The notes under the pieces: generated by a model
The model's input: the letters and a program-made list of their open reading frames with translations, nothing else
Databases searched by the model: none
What the model was told of the DNA's origin: nothing
Position numbers and translations under genes: made by a program
Part shown: piece after piece, positions 1 through 8,169 of the stretch
Numbering within the stretch: position 1 is the stretch's first letter
Layout of the letters: each line of letters starts with the position of its first letter
DNA from: CAZHDI01 sp964531285
GTDB taxonomy: Bacteria > Pseudomonadota > Alphaproteobacteria > JAJFIK01
Length of the DNA stretch: 31,781 nt
Assembly: GCA_964531285.1 (NCBI GenBank)
Contig: CAZHDI010000034.1
Coordinates: forward strand, 1 to 31,781
Direction: 5' to 3'

Positions 1-1016
1 AGCAAATCCGCCAGTACCTTGACCGCATGCGGGGCCTGGGCCACCGCCATGCCATAGCCCGGAACCACGATGACCGACCGCGCGGCTTCCAGGATGTAGA
101 ACGCGTCCTGGGCGCTCATGGGCTTGATCTCGCCCTCGATCTCCACATCCGGCTTGGCCGACACCGCCTGCCCCAAACCGCCGAACAGCACGTTGGGCAG
201 GGACCGGTTCATGGCCTTGCACATGATCCGGGTGAGGATCAGGCCGCTGGCGCCGACAAGACCGCCGGTGACCACCAGCACGGTATTGGCCAGCGCAATC
301 CCGGCCATGGCCGCCGCGATCCCCGAATAGGAATTGAGCAGCGACACCACGATCGGCATATCCGCCCCGCCGATGCGGATGGTTGCCAGGATCCCGACAA
401 ACAGCGACAGGCCGGCAAGCGCCATCAGAATCGTGAAGCCGTCCGCCGGATTGATGACGAACAACACGCCGCACCCGATGGCCGCCAGGAGCACCAGCGC
501 GCTGACGAAGAGTTGCAGCGGGAAGATGATGGGCCGGCCGGGCAGCCGCTCGGCCAGCTTCCCGAACGCGATCAGCGAGCCGGTGAACGCCATGCCGCCG
601 ATCAGGACAGCCAGCACGATGGCAACCGCCACGATCGGGTCGGTGACATCGGAGCGCAGATATTCCGCGACCCCGACCAGAAGGCTGGCCGCGCCGCCGA
701 AGCCGTTGAACAGGGCCACCAGTTCGGGCATCGAGGTCATCTTGACCCCGTAGGCCAGTCCCACCCCCACGGCGGTCCCGATCAGCAGGCCGACGATGAT
801 CCACTGATAGCTCAGGCCGCCGACGGTCAGCGTGATGACGACCGCGATCAGCATGCCGAGCGCGGACACCATATTGCCGACCCGCGCGGTCTCGCGCCGG
901 CCAAGCAGTTTCAGACCCGCGACGAACAGGAGCGTGGCCACCACATAGGCCATCTGAACGGGCGTGAGCGTGAGCAAAGGAGACGTGGCCGCAGCCACCG
1001 CATCGGTCGATGTCAT
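1..1016 (-). CDS. pntB: NAD(P) transhydrogenase beta subunit, N-terminal 338 residues (runs off left edge)
   Basis: Membrane subunit plus NADP(H)-binding domain of proton-translocating transhydrogenase, which uses the proton gradient to make NADPH from NADH in the inner membrane. The visible part starts at an ATG (1014-1016) with AGAGG just upstream. It contains a series of hydrophobic helices, for example the segment with GLLIGTAVGVGLAYGVK and the FNGFGGAASLLVG stretch typical of PntB. It then enters the soluble domain III, where the nucleotide-binding signature VPGYGMAVAQA is readable near the window edge. Family members have about 460-480 residues, so roughly 125-140 C-terminal residues lie outside. 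It follows pntAB by 12 nt on the same strand, so the two are surely one operon. Identity is very secure. Confidence 0.96.
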   Translation of the reverse strand, partial: MTSTDAVAAATSPLLTLTPVQMAYVVATLLFVAGLKLLGRRETARVGNMVSALGMLIAVVITLTVGGLSYQWIIVGLLIGTAVGVGLAYGVKMTSMPELVALFNGFGGAASLLVGVAEYLRSDVTDPIVAVAIVLAVLIGGMAFTGSLIAFGKLAERLPGRPIIFPLQLFVSALVLLAAIGCGVLFVINPADGFTILMALAGLSLFVGILATIRIGGADMPIVVSLLNSYSGIAAAMAGIALANTVLVVTGGLVGASGLILTRIMCKAMNRSLPNVLFGGLGQAVSAKPDVEIEGEIKPMSAQDAFYILEAARSVIVVPGYGMAVAQAPHAVKVLADL

Positions 1017-1028
1017 GGCGAGGCCTCT

Positions 1029-1301
1029 TTATTTGTCTGATTTGCCGGTGCGGAACATGGCGAGCATCCGGTCGGTGACCAGATAGCCGCCGACCACATT
1101 GATGGTCGCGAATGCCACGGCGATGGTCCCGAGAATGACCGACAGTGTGCCTTCGGATCCGGCCGCCAGCAGGCCGCCGACCAGGGTAATGCCGGAAATC
1201 GCATTGGAGCCCGACATCAGGGGCGTGTGCAACTGAGACGGGATCCGGCGGATCAATTCGACCCCCAGGATCACCGACAGAATGAAAATAAAGAAGAGCA
1301 C
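1029..1301 (-). CDS. pntAB: NAD(P) transhydrogenase alpha-2 (membrane) subunit
   Basis: A 90-residue protein with three hydrophobic helices, matching the short membrane part of the alpha subunit in split transhydrogenases such as Rhodospirillum rubrum PntAB. The family signature is visible in the middle, around TPLMSGSNAISGI. The start is GTG at 1299-1301: AGGAGG lies six bases upstream, and an in-frame TAG only two codons upstream of the GTG excludes a longer protein. It would pack with PntB to form the proton channel. In known three-gene loci the soluble NAD(H)-binding subunit gene pntAA sits directly upstream. Here the upstream gene is an unrelated lipoprotein, so pntAA must be elsewhere or lost. 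Confidence 0.94.
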   Translation of the reverse strand: MLFFIFILSVILGVELIRRIPSQLHTPLMSGSNAISGITLVGGLLAAGSEGTLSVILGTIAVAFATINVVGGYLVTDRMLAMFRTGKSDK

Positions 1302-1422
1302 GACCTACCTCCTGATGGCGTTCCGCAAATTCCGTATCACGGCCGCCTTGTCTCCAGCTTAGCAGCCCAGGATCCGGGCCGGCGTCCAAAGGCCCGCCCC
1401 GATCCGTCTTTCCATCTTACGT

Positions 1423-2088
1423 TCAATCCCCGGGCCCGGACTGCCGGCGCGGCCGATCGGGCCGGCGAAGCTCGCCCTCGCCTTGCAAGGCCCGCGCGGG
1501 CTGGGCCGGCAGAGCCTCGGCGTTGACCCCCTGATAGCTCGGGATCCACACCGCCGCCCGGGCTTCTCCGGCCGCCAGATCATCGGCGCTGAGAAGGGCT
1601 CGGATGCGGGCCTCGAAATTCTCGGGAAGTTCGGATGGGGCGATCAGTTCGCCCAGAGATTCGCGGGTCGCCAAGACATACCATTTGGCCGCCTCGGCCC
1701 GGTCGAGCGCCACACCCTCGCCCTCGGCATAGAGCAGCGCCAGGCGGGCCTGAGCCCGCGGTTCGTTGGACTCGGCCGCCAGCGTATAGAAGGTGACGGC
1801 GTCGTCGAGAGCGCCCGAGGCGAGCCGGCAATCGCCCAGATGAACCTGCGCCAGTTCCCAGCCGCGCCCGCGTTTCGCGAGGCGCTCCAGAACCGGTTCG
1901 GCCTCGGCGCAGTTGCCGTTTTCGGCCTGAGCCACGGCCTGGCTGAACCGATCGGTGGCATTGAGGCCCCCGCCGGAGCGCCGGGCATTGTCGCCGCCGC
2001 CGCAGGCCGTCAGACCGAGCGCCAAGAGAACCGCCCCGAGAGGCAACGCCCGTTTAAGCCGTTTCGCGTTTGCGCTATCGAACCGCAC
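1423..2088 (-). CDS. Sel1/TPR-repeat lipoprotein of unknown function
   Basis: Secreted lipoprotein of about 221 residues. A basic N-terminus is followed by a hydrophobic stretch and the lipobox LTAC, with the acylated Cys at residue 29 and Gly at +2, which favours outer-membrane sorting. The mature part is helical repeat: one clear Sel1-like unit around residues 110-145 (pattern ALLYAEGEGV, then AAKWYVLA), preceded by TPR-like helices. The C-terminus is Pro/Arg-rich and disordered-looking. The start was set at GTG 2086-2088 because GGAGG (2094-2098) is five bases upstream; an in-frame TTG at 2100 would overlap that ribosome site. Such lipoproteins usually act as protein-interaction scaffolds in the periplasm; no specific partner is evident. 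It precedes pntAB by 121 nt on the same strand. Confidence 0.8.
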   Translation of the reverse strand: MRFDSANAKRLKRALPLGAVLLALGLTACGGGDNARRSGGGLNATDRFSQAVAQAENGNCAEAEPVLERLAKRGRGWELAQVHLGDCRLASGALDDAVTFYTLAAESNEPRAQARLALLYAEGEGVALDRAEAAKWYVLATRESLGELIAPSELPENFEARIRALLSADDLAAGEARAAVWIPSYQGVNAEALPAQPARALQGEGELRRPDRPRRQSGPGD

Positions 2089-2203
2089 CGGCACCTCCAA
2101 GGCTTTCCGCAGCCAACCGCCACAGCGCGCACTTTAGCCCAAATCGGGCACGGCGGACCATGGCGCGATTGACGGCACGCGAGACTGGTATTGGATCGCC
2201 AGA

Positions 2204-2473
2204 TTACGCGATATCGGCCGGCGCCGGTTCCTCGACATCGTAAAGGCATTCGGCCGGCAGGCATTCCAGGCGCGCGAAACCGGGATCGTACTGATACCGG
2301 GTGCCGCAATAGGGACAGACGATCTGAGTGTCGTCGCCCATATCAAGAAAGACATGGGGATGGTCATGGGGCGGGTGGGCTCCCATGCATTCAAATTCGC
2401 GCACACCGATCTTGATGACCGGCACGCCCAAGTCATTGACGAATTTGGGATACCCTTTTTCGATCCCAGCCAT
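2204..2473 (-). CDS. CHCC zinc-finger protein, NDUFS6-like (zf-CHCC family)
   Basis: An 89-residue soluble protein with the zf-CHCC arrangement C29, H38, C53, C56 (CPYCGTRY motif), which binds one zinc ion. The same domain forms the mitochondrial complex I subunit NDUFS6, and alphaproteobacterial homologues are associated with respiratory complex I, so a role as accessory subunit or assembly factor of NADH dehydrogenase is the best guess. The N-terminal part (GVPVIKIGVREFECMG) is also family-typical. ATG at 2471-2473 was chosen over GTG two codons upstream because GAGG sits six bases before it. It is a stand-alone gene; the adjacent transhydrogenase genes share a link to pyridine-nucleotide redox but no operon is shown. 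Confidence 0.87.
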   Translation of the reverse strand: MAGIEKGYPKFVNDLGVPVIKIGVREFECMGAHPPHDHPHVFLDMGDDTQIVCPYCGTRYQYDPGFARLECLPAECLYDVEEPAPADIA

Positions 2474-2517
2474 GTTCACCCTCGCTGCGCGCTGATCCGG
2501 GCCCCGCGATCACCACC

Positions 2518-2551
2518 GGGCCGCCACTCGGCGCCCAGTGGTGCCCGGCCC
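2518..2551 (-). terminator. GC-rich hairpin after the RND pump gene, possible terminator
   Basis: Between the pump stop codon (2588) and the next minus-strand gene (2473) an imperfect inverted repeat is visible: GGGCC (2518-2522) and CCACT (2524-2528) pair with AGTGG (2537-2541) and GGCCC (2547-2551). There is no U-tract, so this is at best a weak or Rho-assisted terminator. Confidence 0.3.
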
Positions 2552-2587
2552 GCGCAAGGCCGTCAAGCCTCGCCCGAAGCGGCGGTC

Positions 2588-5500
2588 TCAAAAGGCCCGA
2601 TGGTCGCCATTGGCCGCCTCGTCCTTGCGCTCCCAGGTCTCCAATTCGCGTGCCACATAGCCCGGGGGCTTGGTGTAGCGTCCAAATGTCAGATAAAAGA
2701 CCGGCACCACGAACAGGGTCAGCAAGGTCGCGAACAGGACGCCGGAAAACACCACGATGCCGATGGTCTCGCGGCTGCCCGACCCTGCCCCCTCGGCCAC
2801 GATCAGCGGCACGGCCCCGAAGGCGGTGGACAGGCCGGTCATGATGATCGGGCGGAAGCGTGTCTCGGCGGCGCGCATCACCGCTTCGCGGATTTCAAGC
2901 CCGGCATCGCGCATCTGGTTGGCGAACTCGACGATCAGAATCCCGTTCTTCGCCGCCAGCCCCACCAGAATAATCATGCCGATCTGGCTGTAGATGTTCA
3001 GGCTGCTGCCGATCATGAAAAGCCCGTAAAAGCCCCCTGCAATGGCGACCGGCACGGTCAGCATGATGACGAAGGGATGCACGAAACTCTCGAACTGGGC
3101 CGCCAGCACAAGGAACACGATCACCAGCGCCAGCGCGAAGGTGAAATAGAGCGAGGACTGACTGTCCTGAAACTCCTTGGACTGGCCCTTGTAATCGATC
3201 TGCGCCACATCGGGCAGGATCTCGCGCGCAGTCGTCTCCAGGAATGCCAGCGCCTCGCCCAGAGGCACGTTATCGCCAAGGCCGGCCTCGATGGTCACCG
3301 CCCTCAGGCGGTTGTACCGGTGAAGCTGAGCCGGGTCAGCGAGTTCCTTCAGCGTCACAAGGTTCGAGAGCGGAATAAGCTCACCGGTTCGCTCCGAGCG
3401 TACGAAGATGTTCGTCAGATCATTGGGCTGGCGCTGATCGTCCGTTTCCCCCTCGATAATGACATCGTATTCCTCGCCGCGATCCAGGAAAGTGGTCACC
3501 CGCCGGCCCCCGAGCATGGTTTCGAGCGTCGAGCCGATCTCGATCACCGACACGCCCAGATCGGCCGCCCGGTCGATATCGATCTGAACCCGGAGCTGCG
3601 GCTGGGTTTCGCGCAGATCGGTCTGGGCATTGACGATGCCCGGATAGTCCGCGATCCGGTCCATCATCAGATCCCGCCAATTGGCCAGTTCGCCGTAATC
3701 GGTGCCGCCGATCACGAATTGAATGGGCTGGCCGCCCGATCCGCGTCCGAAGCCCTGGCGCATCACCGGGAAGATCTGGGCATCGGGAATGGCGCTCACC
3801 TTGCGGCGCACTTCATTGAGAATGTCGAGGCCGTTTCGGTCCCGTTCGTTCCAGTGACTCATCACGATAATGCCGGCGCCGGTGTTGAACTCCTCGCCGC
3901 CGCCAAAGCTGCCCGGCACGCGCAGAAGCACCCGGTTGAACTCTCCGCTTTCCACATAAGGAATGAGGATCTCTTCGATCTTGCGCATGGTCTGGGTCGT
4001 GGTCGCGAAGCTCTGGCCCTCGGGACCCCGCACCACCATGAAAAACGAGCCCCGGTCTTCAGGAGGCGCCAGTTCGCTGGGCACCAGCCGGAACAGCAGA
4101 TAGGTGGACCCAATGATCAGCAACAGGAACATGGCAATGATCGAGGGCCGGTCGATCACCAGCCGCAAGGACGCCATATAGGAGGCGCGCACCGCATCGA
4201 CGATCCGGTCCACCACCCGCGCCACGAGGCCGCGGGAGCCGGACTCCTTCAGGAGCTTGGAGCACATCATCGCCGACAGGGTGAGCGCCACGAAACTCGA
4301 CAGCGCCACGGCCGAAGCGATGGCAATGGCCAGCTCGCCGAATAGGCGGCCGATATTGCCTTCCATGAACACGATCGGCACGAAGACGGAAATCAGCACG
4401 ATGGTCGTGGCCAGCACCGCGAAGCCGACCTGCCGGGCGCCGCGATAGGCGGCAACGAGGCGCGGCTCGCCGAGATCGACCCGGCGCTGAACATTTTCCA
4501 GAACGACGATGGCGTCATCGACCACAAGACCGATAGACAGAACCAGCGCCAGCAAGGTCAGCAGATTGATTGACAGGCCGAACAGAGCCAGAAGGCTCAA
4601 CGATCCGATCAGACACACCGGGACAGTCACGGCCGGGATGAGCGCCGCCCGGAACGTGCCCAGGAACAGATAGATCACCAGCACCACGAGGCCGATGGCG
4701 ATCAGCAGGGTGCGGTAGACCTCCTCGACCGAGGTTTCCACGAAGACCGAACTGTCGAAGCTGTAGTAGATATCCGTGCCATCCGGCAGGCTGGGGCGGA
4801 TGCGTTCGACCTCGGCACGCGCGCCTTCGGCCACCTCCAGAATGTTCGATGTGGACTGGCGCACCACGCCGAGCCCGACCATATCGATGGTGTTGCCCCG
4901 GAACTCGGAGCGGAATTGTTCGGCAGCACGCTCGATGCGCGCCACATCGCGCAGGCGGATAAGATAGCCGTCCGCCCCTTCCTGGAGCACAAGGTCGGCA
5001 AAATCGTCGGCCGTCTGGTAATTCCGGTCGACGCGCACCGTGAACTGACGGTCCCGGGATTCGATCCGCCCCGCCGGCAATTCGACATTCTCGGCCCTGA
5101 GCGCCCGTTCCACATCGGCGACCGTCAGCCCGCGCGCGGCAAGCTGATTGCGGTCCAGCCAAATGCGCATGGCGTAGTTCTGGGCGCCGCCGACAAAGAC
5201 GCGCGCCACGCCCTCGACCACCGACATCCGGTCGACGATATAACGCCGGGCATAATCGGTGAGTTCCATACGGTCCATGGTTTCGGACGCCAGATTGAAC
5301 CACATGATCGGGCTGGCATCGGCTTCGGCCTTGGCGATCTCAGGGGGCTCCGCCTCGTCCGGCAGATCGTCGATAGAGCGTGCGATGGAACTGCGCACAT
5401 CATTGGCCGCATCGTCGATATCGCGGGCGAGCGTGAACGTGATCGTGATACTGGAGCGCCCGTCCCGGCTCACCGACTCGATCTGATCGATGCCCTCGAT

Positions 5501-5719
5501 GCCCGAAATGCTGTCCTCGAGCGGCTGGGTGATCCGTGTATCCACGATATCCGCCGAGGCGCCCCGGTAGATCGTATCCACGCTGACCACCGGCGGGTCG
5601 ATATCGGGCAATTCGCGCAAAGGCAGGTTCTGAAACGACAGCAGACCGAAGGCGACCAGCAGGATGGAAAAGACCATCGCCAGAACCGGCCGCGTCACTG
5701 AGATGTCGGAGAGAAACAT
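2588..5719 (-). CDS. RND-family efflux pump, inner-membrane permease (AcrB/HAE1 type)
   Basis: A 1043-residue proton-driven exporter of the resistance-nodulation-division superfamily. The N-terminus has a first membrane helix followed by RELPDIDPPVVSV, the usual entry to the first porter domain. After the first periplasmic loop come helices 2-6, with the paired acidic residues of helix 4 in GLVVDDAIVVLENV, which carry the proton relay. A second large periplasmic domain and helices 8-12 follow, so the length and duplicated architecture are normal. The start ATG overlaps a ribosome site that includes the stop codon of the adaptor gene six bases upstream, indicating translational coupling. Substrate cannot be read from sequence: drugs, solvents or lipids are all possible. 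No outer-membrane TolC-like gene or dedicated regulator is adjacent. Confidence 0.95.
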   Translation of the reverse strand: MFLSDISVTRPVLAMVFSILLVAFGLLSFQNLPLRELPDIDPPVVSVDTIYRGASADIVDTRITQPLEDSISGIEGIDQIESVSRDGRSSITITFTLARDIDDAANDVRSSIARSIDDLPDEAEPPEIAKAEADASPIMWFNLASETMDRMELTDYARRYIVDRMSVVEGVARVFVGGAQNYAMRIWLDRNQLAARGLTVADVERALRAENVELPAGRIESRDRQFTVRVDRNYQTADDFADLVLQEGADGYLIRLRDVARIERAAEQFRSEFRGNTIDMVGLGVVRQSTSNILEVAEGARAEVERIRPSLPDGTDIYYSFDSSVFVETSVEEVYRTLLIAIGLVVLVIYLFLGTFRAALIPAVTVPVCLIGSLSLLALFGLSINLLTLLALVLSIGLVVDDAIVVLENVQRRVDLGEPRLVAAYRGARQVGFAVLATTIVLISVFVPIVFMEGNIGRLFGELAIAIASAVALSSFVALTLSAMMCSKLLKESGSRGLVARVVDRIVDAVRASYMASLRLVIDRPSIIAMFLLLIIGSTYLLFRLVPSELAPPEDRGSFFMVVRGPEGQSFATTTQTMRKIEEILIPYVESGEFNRVLLRVPGSFGGGEEFNTGAGIIVMSHWNERDRNGLDILNEVRRKVSAIPDAQIFPVMRQGFGRGSGGQPIQFVIGGTDYGELANWRDLMMDRIADYPGIVNAQTDLRETQPQLRVQIDIDRAADLGVSVIEIGSTLETMLGGRRVTTFLDRGEEYDVIIEGETDDQRQPNDLTNIFVRSERTGELIPLSNLVTLKELADPAQLHRYNRLRAVTIEAGLGDNVPLGEALAFLETTAREILPDVAQIDYKGQSKEFQDSQSSLYFTFALALVIVFLVLAAQFESFVHPFVIMLTVPVAIAGGFYGLFMIGSSLNIYSQIGMIILVGLAAKNGILIVEFANQMRDAGLEIREAVMRAAETRFRPIIMTGLSTAFGAVPLIVAEGAGSGSRETIGIVVFSGVLFATLLTLFVVPVFYLTFGRYTKPPGYVARELETWERKDEAANGDHRAF

Positions 5720-5725
5720 GGCCGC

Positions 5726-6793
5726 TTACTCCCCGTCGATCTGGCGGGTTTCGACGATCCGCACCGGCGCCCCGGCCCGGACCCGGTTGGTCCCCGCGGC
5801 CACCACCAGATCGCCGGCCTCGACACCGGAGAGAATTTCCACAAAGCCCGGCTTGCGCGCGCCGATCTCGACCTGGACCCGTTCGACGGTCTCGTCCTTG
5901 ACCCGCAGCACAAAGGTGCGCGTGTCCACCGGCACGATGGCGGACTCCACGACCATCAGCGCGGTGCGCTCGTTCTTGGTGACCTCGACGCGCATCAGCA
6001 TGCCCGGACGCAGACGCAGATCATCATTCGGCAATTCCGAGCGCACCAGAACCGAGCGGGTCACAGGATCGATCCGGGTATCGATCACCGAGACCGTGCC
6101 CGTAAAGGTCTCGCCGGTATAGGCATCGGCCAGCGCCGACACCGGCAGGCCGACGCTGACGGCGGCGTAGAACGTCTCGGGGATCGCGAAATCGAGCTTG
6201 ATCGGGTTGACGTCATCGAGGGTCGTGATGACCGTACCCGGCGAGACCAGCGTGCCCGGACTCACCTGACGCAGGCCCAGAACGCCGCTGAAAGGCGCGC
6301 GGATCAACCGGTCGGCAAGCCGGGCCTCGATCGCGCGGACCCGGGCCCGGGCCTGATCGCGGCTCGAGGTGGCTGTATCGAGCGAGGAGCGCGTGGCATT
6401 GCCCCGGGTCACCAGCCCGGAGATGCGGTCGAGTTGCTGCTGGGCCTCCAGAAGGCTGGCCCGGGCCTCGGCGAGGTCGGCGCCCTCTTCTTCGTCGGTC
6501 AGTTCAACGAGGATCTGCCCCCGTTCGACCGGATCGCCGTCCTCGAAGGCCACCCGGCTCACGGTCTCGGTCACTTTGGCGGTGATTTCGACGGATTCAT
6601 TGGCGCGGGCAGTGCCGAGGGCTTCAAGCCGGTCCGCGAACACACCCTCGCCCACCGGCGCAACGATGATGGGCGTGGGCGGCCGGCCGCCGCCGGATCC
6701 GCTGGAGGCCGTGCGGTCCGCCCAGGTCAGGGCCCCGAACAGCGCGGCCGCAGCAAGGATGGCCAGAACCACAATGATGAATAATGCCCGCAT
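5726..6793 (-). CDS. RND efflux periplasmic adaptor (membrane fusion protein, AcrA/MexE-like)
   Basis: A 355-residue adaptor that links the RND pump to an outer-membrane channel. Residues 1-26 form a non-cleaved or signal helix, followed by a Gly/Pro linker. The first lipoyl half (VEITAKVTETVSRV), a short alpha-helical hairpin rich in Ala, Glu and Arg (about residues 115-165), the second lipoyl half (IRAPFSGVLGLRQVSPG), the beta-barrel domain and the membrane-proximal domain follow in the normal order. The first Cys of a lipidated adaptor is absent. ATG is at 6791-6793 with GGAGG immediately upstream. It is the first gene of the pump operon, whose promoter must lie in 6794-6993. Confidence 0.94.
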   Translation of the reverse strand: MRALFIIVVLAILAAAALFGALTWADRTASSGSGGGRPPTPIIVAPVGEGVFADRLEALGTARANESVEITAKVTETVSRVAFEDGDPVERGQILVELTDEEEGADLAEARASLLEAQQQLDRISGLVTRGNATRSSLDTATSSRDQARARVRAIEARLADRLIRAPFSGVLGLRQVSPGTLVSPGTVITTLDDVNPIKLDFAIPETFYAAVSVGLPVSALADAYTGETFTGTVSVIDTRIDPVTRSVLVRSELPNDDLRLRPGMLMRVEVTKNERTALMVVESAIVPVDTRTFVLRVKDETVERVQVEIGARKPGFVEILSGVEAGDLVVAAGTNRVRAGAPVRIVETRQIDGE

Positions 6794-6810
6794 TGCCTCC
6801 GCAACCCCTC

Positions 6811-6840
6811 AATGCCCAGTGCTCAAATTCCCAGTGCTCA
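6811..6840. repeat. Two tandem copies of a 15-bp sequence upstream of the efflux operon
   Basis: The unit aatgcccagtgctca (6811-6825) is repeated directly as aattcccagtgctca (6826-6840), one mismatch, followed by a partial third unit (aatg). It lies 18-47 bp upstream of the adaptor start codon, in the 5' untranslated or promoter zone of the efflux operon. It could be a regulator-binding direct repeat or a slippage product; nothing more can be said from one genome. Confidence 0.6.
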
Positions 6841-6993
6841 AATGTCGACTGACCGTGCGCCCGGTCCGACGGCGCGCGCCAGGCCCCGCGAAGGCGGTCC
6901 GACGACGAAAGTATAAAGGCGAGATAGTGCATGCGGTCGCAATCTCGACCACACAAAGTCTTGCCGCGCCGGGATGCTGGCGGAATGGCTGTG

Positions 6994-7027
6994 AAAAAAA
7001 CAGAGCGGACGCTTGCGCGCCCGCTCT
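6994..7027 (-). terminator. Rho-independent terminator after the secreted-protein gene
   Basis: On the minus strand a stem formed by AGAGCGG and CCGCTCT (7021-7027 pairing with 7002-7008), with a smaller inner CGC/GCG pairing, is followed by seven consecutive T residues (6994-7000). It sits 45 bp after the stop codon of the minus-strand gene at 7072 and so ends that transcript before the efflux operon. Confidence 0.82.
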
Positions 7028-7071
7028 TTAGGCAGTCTCACATGGACCGGACGCGGCCGGTCACAGTTGCG

Positions 7072-7941
7072 TTAGTGTCCGCCGGATCCCGACCCCGGCA
7101 CCGTCGGCTCATCCAGAGCCGCGACCGCCTGGGCAAATTGAGCCCGGCAATCCGCCAGCGCGAGCGTGCGGATGGTTTCGGTCGGCGCGTTGGGTAGAAC
7201 CACCTTTTTCATGGTGATCTCGACCGGCTCCAGAGCCGTCCGCTCGGCATAGTCGTCCTTGTCGGCGCCGGTCGGAATGGGGTCGGTGCCGTACTCGTAA
7301 AGCTCGGCCAGGATGCGGTAGCGGGCACCGTCGGTCAGCGGCAGATCGTCAAGATCCGGCCAGGTGTTGACCTCGCGGAAACCGTGCCAGCGCAGCGTGA
7401 CGACGTGATCGCTTTCGATCGAGCTGACCGTGGCCACCATCTTGCTGGTCGCCGTGCCCAGACCGCGCGGCCGGGCCAGCACCACGCCGGCATTGTCGGT
7501 GAAGCACCAGTTGCCCGAGCGCGCGATATTCACCCGCACGAGGCGGCTATCGGCCTCGTCGCGCGCCGTCGCGGCGGCGGTCTCGGGTTCCTGCGGCGGC
7601 ACCCGCACGGCCCCCAGCACCCGGGTGCCCGGGTCCAGACCGAAAATGGCCCGGCCCACGGCTTCAATCCGCGTGTCCTCGATGGTCCGGCCGCGTACTT
7701 CGATCCGGCCTTCGAACGGCCCCGGAATGATGGCGCGGTTGCCGTTCATGGACAGCACTTCGATTTCCGTGCCTTCGGCAAGCGACAGTTCGACGCCCGA
7801 GGCCAAAACCATGCCGGGCTTGATGTCACTGGCGGTGGAGCGAATGACGACAAGATCGTCCTTCGCGGCCAGGGCCGTGGCGGCCAGCGCAACCAGCCCC
7901 GCCACAAGGCTGAACAGCCCAAAAGCGCGAGAGCGATGCAT
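7072..7941 (-). CDS. Secreted protein of unknown function, divergent from the CHASE2 cyclase (weakly FecR-like)
   Basis: A 289-residue protein with a classic signal peptide: short basic start, hydrophobic core, and cleavage expected after ALA near residue 25. The first mature domain (about residues 28-100) is a short-beta-strand region reading KPGMVLASGVELSLAEG and then a GP-turn (IIPGPFEG). This resembles the small beta-sandwich of FecR-type periplasmic proteins, but only weakly. A Pro/Ala/Glu linker follows, then a second domain with two cysteines (in NWCFTD and LADC), possibly a disulfide. The C-terminus is Gly/Ser-rich. AGGGG lies six bases before ATG 7939-7941. It shares a bidirectional promoter region with the cyclase gene, so the two are probably co-regulated and may interact in the periplasm with the CHASE2 sensor. 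Function unknown. Confidence 0.75.
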   Translation of the reverse strand: MHRSRAFGLFSLVAGLVALAATALAAKDDLVVIRSTASDIKPGMVLASGVELSLAEGTEIEVLSMNGNRAIIPGPFEGRIEVRGRTIEDTRIEAVGRAIFGLDPGTRVLGAVRVPPQEPETAAATARDEADSRLVRVNIARSGNWCFTDNAGVVLARPRGLGTATSKMVATVSSIESDHVVTLRWHGFREVNTWPDLDDLPLTDGARYRILAELYEYGTDPIPTGADKDDYAERTALEPVEITMKKVVLPNAPTETIRTLALADCRAQFAQAVAALDEPTVPGSGSGGH

Positions 7942-8169
7942 ATCAGTCCCCTTTGTTATCCGATGGTCCCCGGCCCTGCCGGCGCACCATCACCATAAGT
8001 ACCGAGTCATGTGGGCATCCGTCTCGCGCGGCGTGGCGCAACACGCCGTCTTTGTAACGCTTTACCGCCACTGCCCAACTTGGCCTCCTATGTGCCATGG
8101 TAGGCTCAAATCGCAAAACCCGTGACACTCGGCGGTTGTTCAGATGCCACGCAAATACACCGAAACCCC
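7942..8169. promoter_or_regulatory. Bidirectional promoter region between secreted protein and cyclase
   Basis: These 228 bp separate two divergent genes and must hold both promoters. A perfect 7-bp inverted repeat (CGGCGTG at 8029-8035, CACGCCG at 8042-8048, six-base spacer) lies near the middle and is a candidate regulator site. I see no strong sigma-70 boxes. Confidence 0.45.

Noticed and set aside
6800..7071. Plus-strand frame reading through the adaptor start and terminator region (6369-7031)
   Set aside because: Antisense to a real gene, crosses a clear terminator and a tandem repeat, and has no family features.
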